This document shows positions 1 to 4,976 of a stretch of DNA of 6,358 nt, in pieces (position 1 is the first letter of the stretch; every line of letters starts with the position of its first letter). A program made the position numbers and the translations under genes. Under the pieces are notes generated by a model. That model was not told the origin of the DNA. It was given only the letters and a program-made list of their open reading frames with translations, and did no database searches. The stretch is taken from positions 1 through 6,358 of the forward strand of contig JADGNM010000160.1 in the NCBI GenBank assembly GCA_017883485.1, given 5' to 3'. The DNA is from Methanosarcina sp. (GTDB lineage: Archaea > Halobacteriota > Methanosarcinia > Methanosarcinales > Methanosarcinaceae).

Positions 1-81
1 CAACTACTCAATTCCCTTATTATTTGTAAAATAAATTTTTACTAATATATATATGTAAATCACCATAATATTTGAATTTAT

Positions 82-333
82 TTATTTGCCATTCCTAAGC
101 TCGATTGTGTAGTTGTGGATGATTGGGTTTGCAATAAGTTTCTGGCACATCTCATCGACCTTTTTCTCCGCAATCTCTGCAGATTCGGCTTCGAGAACGA
201 TTTCATACAGCTTTGCGGTCTTTACGCTGCAGACCTCATAGCCAAGGTGCCCGAGAGCCCTTTTAGCTGTAGTGCCTTCAGGGTCAAGTATGCCTGCTTT
301 TTGTTCAATTGTAACTGTTGCCTGGTACTGCAT
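82..333 (-). CDS. purS: Phosphoribosylformylglycinamidine synthase subunit PurS
   Basis: This encodes an 83-residue protein of the PurS family, the small subunit of the PurL-PurQ-PurS complex. The complex converts FGAR to FGAM with glutamine and ATP in cytoplasmic purine synthesis; PurS dimers bridge the glutaminase and synthetase subunits. Family signatures visible are LDPEG (residues 16-20), ALGHLGY (26-32) and the end block CQKLIANPIIHNYTIE (63-78). The length matches the usual 80-85 residues. The frame stays open to an upstream ATG at 387, but I chose the ATG at 333: GAGG lies 9 bases before it (plus-strand 343-346), and the 18 extra residues from 387 are not PurS-like. The 81 bases after its stop contain no purQ or purL start, so it appears to stand alone or end its transcript here. 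The family call is from recognised motifs; confidence is high. Confidence 0.9.
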   Translation of the reverse strand: MQYQATVTIEQKAGILDPEGTTAKRALGHLGYEVCSVKTAKLYEIVLEAESAEIAEKKVDEMCQKLIANPIIHNYTIELRNGK

Positions 334-342
334 TTTTATAAA

Positions 343-346
343 CCTC
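343..346 (-). promoter_or_regulatory. Shine-Dalgarno site that fixes the purS start
   Basis: On the minus strand GAGG is followed by 9 bases and then ATG at 333. It lies inside the reading frame that extends back to 387, so it argues for the shorter 83-residue product, which also matches the family's normal length. Confidence 0.75.
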
Positions 347-410
347 AAATTAAAATTTTTAAATAACTTGATGTCGCTGCTTTCCAATAGCCCTAATGCT
401 GGATCAGGTG

Positions 411-420
411 AGCTTTATAG
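411..420 (-). promoter_or_regulatory. Possible TATA box for purS
   Basis: The minus strand reads CTATAAAGCT here. An archaeal start site about 26 bases downstream of its centre would fall near 390 and give a leader of roughly 55 bases before the purS ATG at 333. A second A+T-rich candidate at 357-367 would put the transcript start on top of the ribosome binding site, so I prefer this one. Short A+T motifs are common in this spacer and the call is weak. Confidence 0.25.
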
Positions 421-455
421 ACAAATAATTATGAGCTGCATGATAATAATGTAAG

Positions 456-723
456 ATGCTTAAAAACGTTGCGTATATCGAAGACTACATATAAAACGAC
501 TCCCTAAAAAAGATTACTTAGTGATAGTATCACAGCAACAGTTTATAAGATCGTTTGGGATGTAAATGCAGTTGATACGATCCACTTAGCATGTATTTTG
601 ATAATGAAGTTGGAATGTCAGTTGAAGTACCTTTTCATTTCCACCAAAGAGTTTTTTTTCCTGGGACTTTGCATTCCGAAACTATCCTTCTTTTTTAGCG
701 TCTTTAAACTCAGATTTGGGTAG
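456..723 (+). pseudogene. Decayed PIN-domain (VapC-like) nuclease fragment
   Basis: No intact gene lies between 388 and 877, but the plus strand has a protein-like trace. A frame open from 508 to the TAG at 721-723 (71 codons, no convincing start) contains SITATVYKIVWDVNA and then DTIHLAC (574-594). This resembles the C-terminal PIN-domain signature DAIHLA, whose Asp is one of the metal-binding acids. It continues with LFISTKEF, resembling the LxTxDxxF strand that follows in PIN proteins, but the Asp usual there is absent. Upstream, another frame (456-494) reads MLKNVAYIEDYI and then meets a TAA at 492-494, so a stop and a frameshift near 505-515 would separate it from the PIN-like part. The N-terminal PIN half with its first acidic residue is not visible, and no antitoxin is adjacent. 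I infer a remnant of a toxin-type gene; chance resemblance is possible. Confidence 0.4.
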
Positions 724-812
724 AGAAAGAAGCGGTTACAGGGTAGAAGAAGATTCTATAATGCCAATAGTGTACACTTTTAGATATTGAACATATCCTA
801 AGATATAGAGCA

Positions 813-835
813 TTTCTCAGGAGATGAATGAGAAA
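813..835. repeat. 7-bp inverted repeat (hairpin) beyond the regulator's 3' end
   Basis: TTTCTCA (813-819) and TGAGAAA (829-835) are perfect reverse complements around a 9-base loop. The repeat lies 43 bases past the stop codon of the minus-strand regulator. It could be a transcript-end hairpin or processing site, but no T-rich tract follows it on the minus strand, so a simple terminator is not well supported. Confidence 0.4.
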
Positions 836-877
836 CATTTAAGGAACGTTTATATATCTCAATTTATAAATTTTTTC

Positions 878-1279
878 TTAAGACAGATTCTTAAGACGCT
901 CTATATTCTGAAGTACAGTCCTGCTCTCAGCCATTACATTTTCTTCAATCGTATCAATAATTATTTCCATTGGGACCGTTAGTTTGTATAGTTTAACCGG
1001 CCTGCCTTTGCCCTGGTTCTTCTTTTCTTCCCTCATGTCTATCCAATTATTTTCGCGAAGATAGCGCATTGCAATACTGACTTCCGGTTGCCTTAGTCCT
1101 GATACCATCTCGATACTCTGGGAAGAAATCTCCTCTCCTTTGGAGAGACACGCAAGGGTGAAAGCAACTGGCCTGTTTATATTAAGCCTTCTCAGCAGTT
1201 CCACCATTTCGTATTCAATATTTCCCATTCTAAAATCATTATCCTCGAACTTAAACCCATTATCCGCCACAACTATCAT
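878..1279 (-). CDS. Archaeal winged-helix transcriptional regulator
   Basis: This 133-residue cytoplasmic protein looks like a small DNA-binding regulator of a family seen in methanogens (I believe COG4738, from memory). Residues 25-47 form a conserved-looking lead helix pair (MVELLRRLNINRPVAFTLAC). Residues 49-79 read as helix-turn-helix, with LRQPEVSIAMRYLRENNW as probable recognition helix. Residues 86-101, basic and glycine-rich (GKGRPVKLYKLT), are the wing. Residues 103-131 are a long amphipathic helix suited to dimerisation. There is no ligand domain and no cysteine cluster; its one Cys is at 44. The start is uncertain: the ATG at 1279 has AGGT only 2 bases away, and Met18 (1228) has GAGG 14 bases away, neither at ideal spacing. 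It is divergent from hdrA across a 570-base spacer, which makes that operon a candidate target, by inference only. ArsR- or MarR-like relatives are alternative family labels. Confidence 0.8.
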   Translation of the reverse strand: MIVVADNGFKFEDNDFRMGNIEYEMVELLRRLNINRPVAFTLACLSKGEEISSQSIEMVSGLRQPEVSIAMRYLRENNWIDMREEKKNQGKGRPVKLYKLTVPMEIIIDTIEENVMAESRTVLQNIERLKNLS

Positions 1280-1416
1280 CTACCTTTAATCTGAAGAGAA
1301 ACTTATGTTCACTTCTGACACCATTTTTTTATCAAGTATTATCAGATCAATAGAAACATATCACTTCAAACAGATCATAGTTAAGTAATTAATACATATC
1401 TTATTTAATATATTTC

Positions 1417-1425
1417 TATTTATAT
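1417..1425 (-). promoter_or_regulatory. Possible TATA box for the winged-helix regulator
   Basis: The minus strand reads ATATAAATA, preceded by CGAAACTC, whose purine-rich part resembles a BRE (TFB-binding) element. A start site about 26 bases from the box centre would be near 1395 and give a leader of about 115 bases to the ATG at 1279. Long leaders are common in Methanosarcina. Several other A+T stretches nearby could serve instead. Confidence 0.35.
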
Positions 1426-1442
1426 GAGTTTCGGATTTGCGG

Positions 1443-1537
1443 GAGTGTCTCACAAAATCTGCATTCCTCAGTTTATTTAAATAATAATACTTTCTCCATA
1501 TATATAATTATATGCCCATAAAAACTTCATGACACTC
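1443..1537. repeat. A+T-rich segment with 7-base inverted ends
   Basis: GAGTGTC at 1443-1449 is matched by GACACTC at 1531-1537, enclosing an A+T-rich interior of about 80 bases without coding potential. The ends and size recall a decayed miniature inverted-repeat element, or the two arms of a long leader structure. The match does not extend cleanly beyond 7 bases and I see no target-site duplication in the flanks, so this is a weak call. Confidence 0.2.
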
Positions 1538-1734
1538 TAACTTCCAAATCTTTTTGCAAAGTCGGATAATCTGGAAGCTGCGAATAAAAAAAATCATAAT
1601 GTATAAAGTTTATCTAATTTTTTTCTAAGTTCCTCACAATAAATATATAGGATAAAAACATTTTTACTTATTATGCTGGAATCCAAGAAAACATAATCGG
1701 ATAAGAATAAAATGGCTGGAAAATTGAATTATAC

Positions 1735-1748
1735 TTTTCTCGAGAAAA
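1735..1748. promoter_or_regulatory. Perfect 14-bp palindrome, candidate operator of the hdr operon
   Basis: TTTTCTCGAGAAAA is identical to its reverse complement. It sits 103 bases upstream of the hdrA ATG and ends 6 bases before a TATA-like box (1755-1763). Two-fold symmetric sites of this size suit dimeric winged-helix proteins such as the one encoded divergently. Binding is inferred; I found no second copy near the regulator's own start. Confidence 0.45.
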
Positions 1749-1754
1749 ATGTCC

Positions 1755-1763
1755 TTTTTATAC
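1755..1763 (+). promoter_or_regulatory. Possible distal TATA box for hdrACB
   Basis: TTTTTATAC lies just after the 14-base palindrome. A start site about 26 bases downstream of its centre would be near 1785 and give a leader of about 65 bases before the hdrA ATG. Its position next to the palindrome makes it the candidate most likely to be regulated. Confidence 0.35.
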
Positions 1764-1820
1764 AATTAACTATTTGTATCTGTCCCATATAGGAAATTAT
1801 TACCCTCATTTTGGCAAGTC

Positions 1821-1828
1821 TTATATGT
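1821..1828 (+). promoter_or_regulatory. Possible proximal TATA box for hdrACB (leaderless start)
   Basis: TTATATGT is centred about 26 bases before 1851, which would put the transcript start almost exactly on the hdrA ATG at 1852. That would make a leaderless message, in keeping with the lack of a good Shine-Dalgarno sequence before hdrA (only TGGA at 1836-1839, 12 bases away). It competes with the distal box at 1755-1763. Confidence 0.35.
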
Positions 1829-1851
1829 AAATCCTTGGAATATTTGATATA

Positions 1852-4269
1852 ATGAATGCTGTATTGGACAAAGCCGCTGTATTTATCTGCCATTGCAGTG
1901 GGAATATTTCTGAGCACATTGATATAAATTTCATAAAGAGGGCCCTCAAGGCAGAGGGGATCCCGGTCTTCGATTACGAGTATCTCTGTTCGAGCGAAGG
2001 ACAGGCCCTGATCAAAAATAAAATTTCCGAAGGGCACCTGGACCGGATAGTTATAGGTTCATGCACTCCCTCCAAGCACGGCGCTCTCTTTAAAAGGTAT
2101 ATTCAGGAAGCAGGACTGAACAGGGAGATGTTGGAGATTGCAAACCTGAGGGAACATTGTTCCTGGGTCCACCCTGATAAAGCCGAAGCTACGGAAAAAG
2201 CTCTCTCACTTATCCGGGGAAAACTCAGACGCCTGGAAAAGCTCGAGCCTCTTGAAGAAATAAAAGTAGATATCGCTCCGCAGGTGCTTGTTATCGGTGG
2301 AGGAATTGCAGGAATAACCGCTGCAGTGAATCTTGCAGATACCGGAATTTCTACCTACCTTGTCGAGAAGGATTCCAGTATAGGTGGAAATATGGCGAAA
2401 ATCGGCAAGGTCTTTTCTCCTGATAAGCTTGCGGAAGAGTGTTCAATGTGCTCACTGAGCCCGCTGATGAACGAGGTAGCGGCTAACCCCAGGATAAACC
2501 TTTTGACCTGGACCGAAGTGGAACGCTTGAGCGGAAGTGCTGGCAACTTTACAGTCAGGCTCAGAAAAAAACCGAGGTATGTACACGATAACTGTACAGG
2601 CTGTGGTAGATGCAGCCGTGTCTGCCCTGTTCTCATTGAAAATGAATTCAACTGCGGATATGTGGACAAAAAGGCAATTTCTCTACGTTTTTCCCAAGCG
2701 GTTCCCAAGACTTACTGCATAGACCCTGATCATTGTCTGCAGTTTAAAGGTGAGACTTGCGGAAAATGTGTTGAAGTCTGTAAGTCCGAGGCAATTAATT
2801 TTTCGCAGAAAGAAGAGATCATTGAATTGAATGTCGGTGCAGTTATTGCTGCTACCGGCTTTGAGGAGTATAATCCGTCCCAGAAGCCTCAGTACGGATA
2901 TGGGACTTTTGAAAATGTGATGACTCAGATGGAACTTGCCAGAATGCTCGGAATCAACGGCCCTACTAAGGGGACATTGCTCAGGCCTTCTGATTTCAGT
3001 ACGGCTTTCGATACCCTAAGATCTACAGCAGGTACCTGTTCAGGTGGAAACACTCCGGAAAATGATTTTGATTATTCCAATGACGTCGGAACACCTAAAA
3101 AGATAGTTATGGTCCAGTGCGTGGGATCAAGGGATGAAAAAGAAGGTGGAAACCGCTATTGCTCCAGGTACTGCTGCATGGCAGCCCTAAAACACGCAAG
3201 CCTTATAATAAAAAAATATCCGGATGCAGAAATCACGATTTGCTATGTTGATCTCCGAGCTCTTGGCTTTTATGAAAATTACTATAGGATGGTGCAGGAC
3301 CTGGGAGTCAGATTTGTGAGGGGAAGACCTGGCGAAATTATTGAAAAGCCAGATAAGAGCCTTATTATAAGAATTGAAGATACTCTGAACCAGCAGATAA
3401 AGGAACTTCCTGCAGATCTCGTTGTACTCTCCGCAGCTATGATACCCTCCGAAGGGACCAGAAAAATTGCCAGTATATTGAACATAAGCCATGATGAAAA
3501 CGGCTTTATTAAGGAGAGACACTCCAAACTGAAACCCGTAGATAGTTCAATTGATGGGATCTTTGTCTGCGGCACTGCTCAGAGCCCCAAAGATGTTACT
3601 GATACCATTGCCCAGGCAGGGCTTGCAGCCGTAAGGGCAAGAGCCTTTATCACAGACAGTCCTAAGGCACTGACAAATGAAATTCCATCTGTCAATCAAT
3701 TGCTCTGCACTAAATGCGAGGAGTGCCTTAAATGTCCCTTCGAGGCACTTTCGTTAAATGAGAGCGGAAGAATTGTCGTAGACCCAATCATATGTTCGGG
3801 CTGTGGATACTGTACCGAGCTCTGTCAAAATGGGGCTATCCAGATTGCAGGCTTTACAAAAACTCAGCTAAAAGCTGAAATTGAAGGGGTACTTAAAGAG
3901 GGAGACCTCCTGGGCTTTGTAAACAGCGGAGTTGCATATCTGACCTGCGATAACATAGGCAACAGTCTGCTTACCTATCCATCTAATGTCAAGTTAATTA
4001 AAGTACCTACAAGCCTGGTACTGGACAAAGAACTGCTGCTTCATGCCTTCAAACATGGGGCATCTTCTATTCTCTTCATAGAAGACCCTCCTGACAGCCC
4101 GAAAGCTGAATTGATGTATCCCTTAACTGTCAGTCATTTTGAGAAATTAAAAGCAGAACTTGGAGATTTAGGAGACCGGCTCTATTTCAAGAAAGCTTAT
4201 GTTCCTAATACCAGAGGGCTTGCAGGAACTTTTACCAGTCTTGCCCAGGAAGGAGAGATGATCGGATGA
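1852..4269 (+). CDS. hdrA: CoB-CoM heterodisulfide reductase subunit A (HdrA1-like)
   Basis: HdrA is the FAD-containing subunit that takes in electrons and, in bifurcating complexes, splits them between ferredoxin and the heterodisulfide. Order of parts: an N-terminal HdrA domain with CHC (13-15), Cys46, Cys71 and REHCSW (Cys103); an FAD fold with GGGIAG (149-154); CSMC (197-200); an inserted two-cluster ferredoxin (Cys248/251/254/258 and Cys295/303/306/310, the last followed by Lys rather than Pro); QCVGSRD (422-428) and CSRYCC (437-442); a second FAD motif, GIFVCGTAQSPKD; a C-terminal ferredoxin (Cys619/622/625/628 and 648/651/654/658); and a final region, about 686-800, resembling MvhD without its cysteines. 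At 805 residues it exceeds the roughly 650 of classical HdrA because of that tail and an insert at about 382-412. ATG 1852 is the only ATG, GTG or TTG after the in-frame stop at 1828-1830. HdrA1 of Methanosarcina is the closest concept; the identification as HdrA is secure. Confidence 0.95.
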   Translation: MNAVLDKAAVFICHCSGNISEHIDINFIKRALKAEGIPVFDYEYLCSSEGQALIKNKISEGHLDRIVIGSCTPSKHGALFKRYIQEAGLNREMLEIANLREHCSWVHPDKAEATEKALSLIRGKLRRLEKLEPLEEIKVDIAPQVLVIGGGIAGITAAVNLADTGISTYLVEKDSSIGGNMAKIGKVFSPDKLAEECSMCSLSPLMNEVAANPRINLLTWTEVERLSGSAGNFTVRLRKKPRYVHDNCTGCGRCSRVCPVLIENEFNCGYVDKKAISLRFSQAVPKTYCIDPDHCLQFKGETCGKCVEVCKSEAINFSQKEEIIELNVGAVIAATGFEEYNPSQKPQYGYGTFENVMTQMELARMLGINGPTKGTLLRPSDFSTAFDTLRSTAGTCSGGNTPENDFDYSNDVGTPKKIVMVQCVGSRDEKEGGNRYCSRYCCMAALKHASLIIKKYPDAEITICYVDLRALGFYENYYRMVQDLGVRFVRGRPGEIIEKPDKSLIIRIEDTLNQQIKELPADLVVLSAAMIPSEGTRKIASILNISHDENGFIKERHSKLKPVDSSIDGIFVCGTAQSPKDVTDTIAQAGLAAVRARAFITDSPKALTNEIPSVNQLLCTKCEECLKCPFEALSLNESGRIVVDPIICSGCGYCTELCQNGAIQIAGFTKTQLKAEIEGVLKEGDLLGFVNSGVAYLTCDNIGNSLLTYPSNVKLIKVPTSLVLDKELLLHAFKHGASSILFIEDPPDSPKAELMYPLTVSHFEKLKAELGDLGDRLYFKKAYVPNTRGLAGTFTSLAQEGEMIG
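4251..4257 (+). promoter_or_regulatory. Ribosome binding site for hdrC inside hdrA
   Basis: AGGAGAG lies within the last codons of hdrA, 8 bases before the hdrC ATG at 4266. With the ATGA overlap of the two genes it indicates coupled translation and confirms the hdrC start. Confidence 0.75.
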
Positions 4270-4976
4270 TAGAATATGTAAACGAATATGATACTCCGGA
4301 ATGCAGAACCCTTGCAGAGACTGCAAAGAAAAGCATCCGTACGCCTGCCACTTTAGGGCTTGACCGCTGCATTCAGTGCGGAGCCTGCACGGCTTCCTGT
4401 CCGGCAGCCCGATTTACAGATTACAACCCGCGCCAAATTGTGAAAAAAGTACTTGAAAACGATCGCAGTATACTTGAGTCCGAAATGATCTGGTCATGTT
4501 TCTACTGCTATTCCTGCAACCTGCGCTGCCCCAGGAATAACAGCCCTGCGACAATAGTGCAGGTACTCCGGCAGATGGCTATCAATGAGGGTATTGGAGT
4601 TGAGAAGCTTGGCTATTTTGTAGAGATAGGGGAATATCTTGCAGAAAACGGGGCCAGCAAAGTTCCTGGGACTGGGGTCAAAAATATGGAAAGGGATCTC
4701 GGAGAACGATGGATTAAATTCAAAAAGAACCTTGAATCAATTCGTATAGAGCTCGGGCTCAGTTCCAGGGATATAAGAAATACACATGGAGAAGTTCAGG
4801 CTATTCTTGAGGGCACAGGATACTTTGAGAGGGAAAAATGGATCAAAGAAAAAATACAGGAAAACCGTCTGCACCAGCTCCTGAAAAACCAATGTGTGAA
4901 AAAAGAAGACGAGAGCGGAGATTTAGGCTTTGAAAGCGATAGAGGATATACCGGACAGGCAGCTCTTATTATTTAA
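4266..4976 (+). CDS. hdrC: CoB-CoM heterodisulfide reductase subunit C
   Basis: HdrC is the small iron-sulfur subunit that passes electrons from HdrA to the catalytic HdrB in the cytoplasmic complex. Two classical 4Fe-4S motifs are intact: Cys35/38/41/45-Pro (CIQCGACTASCP) and Cys78/81/84/88-Pro (CFYCYSCNLRCP), each CX2CX2CX3CP. The product is 236 residues, longer than the roughly 185-190 I recall for the HdrC of hydrogenotrophic methanogens. The excess is mostly a charged, Lys/Glu-rich C-terminal tail from about residue 185, and the last 15 codons overlap hdrB. Its ATG overlaps the hdrA stop as ATGA and has a strong ribosome binding site. The same two-motif pattern occurs in the HdrD N-terminus and in other CCG-linked proteins, but position between hdrA and hdrB settles the call. 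Confidence 0.93.
   Translation: MIEYVNEYDTPECRTLAETAKKSIRTPATLGLDRCIQCGACTASCPAARFTDYNPRQIVKKVLENDRSILESEMIWSCFYCYSCNLRCPRNNSPATIVQVLRQMAINEGIGVEKLGYFVEIGEYLAENGASKVPGTGVKNMERDLGERWIKFKKNLESIRIELGLSSRDIRNTHGEVQAILEGTGYFEREKWIKEKIQENRLHQLLKNQCVKKEDESGDLGFESDRGYTGQAALII
4917..4920 (+). promoter_or_regulatory. Ribosome binding site supporting the TTG start of hdrB
   Basis: GGAG lies 9 bases before the TTG at 4930, inside hdrC. It decides the start: the next ATG, at 4984, comes just after the first cluster cysteine codon (Cys18) and has no comparable site before it. Confidence 0.65.

Larger units (their letters stand above)
1280..1851. other. Divergent regulatory spacer between regulator and hdr operon
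   Basis: These 572 bases contain no convincing coding sequence on either strand. They are strongly A+T-rich, with T and A runs and many TATA-like words. Elements picked out separately are a TATA-like box for the regulator (1417-1425), two for hdrA (1755-1763, 1821-1828), a perfect 14-base palindrome (1735-1748) and a segment with 7-base inverted ends (1443-1537). Minor direct repeats are also present: TCGGATAA at 1562-1569 and 1697-1704, GCTGGAA at 1675-1681 and 1715-1721, and CAGATCA at 1343-1349 and 1371-1377. In this composition short repeats may be chance. Confidence 0.7.

Noticed and set aside
334..387. N-terminal extension of PurS from the ATG at 387
   Set aside because: The ribosome binding site at 343-346 lies inside it, and the extra 18 residues do not fit the PurS family, whose members begin at the beta strand that starts at 333.
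521..533. 13-base odd palindrome GTGATAGTATCAC as an operator
   Set aside because: It lies inside the PIN-like open frame and not next to a start codon or TATA box, so chance or coding origin is as likely.
549..582. GATCGT/ACGATC inverted repeat as a hairpin
   Set aside because: It has only 6 pairs with a 22-base loop, within the same decayed coding frame.
877..897. Direct repeat CTTAAGAC at the end of the regulator gene
   Set aside because: Two 8-base copies lie 5 bases apart, one within codons of the gene; nothing suggests more than local slippage.
1729..2037. 102-codon minus-strand frame over the hdrA start
   Set aside because: It lies antisense to the conserved HdrA N-terminus and spacer and has no family-like features.
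2355..2708. 117-codon minus-strand frame inside hdrA
   Set aside because: It is a shadow of the HdrA reading frame, whose cysteine motifs show which strand is coding.
3187..3575. Two minus-strand frames inside hdrA
   Set aside because: Both are antisense to conserved HdrA flavin-domain sequence.
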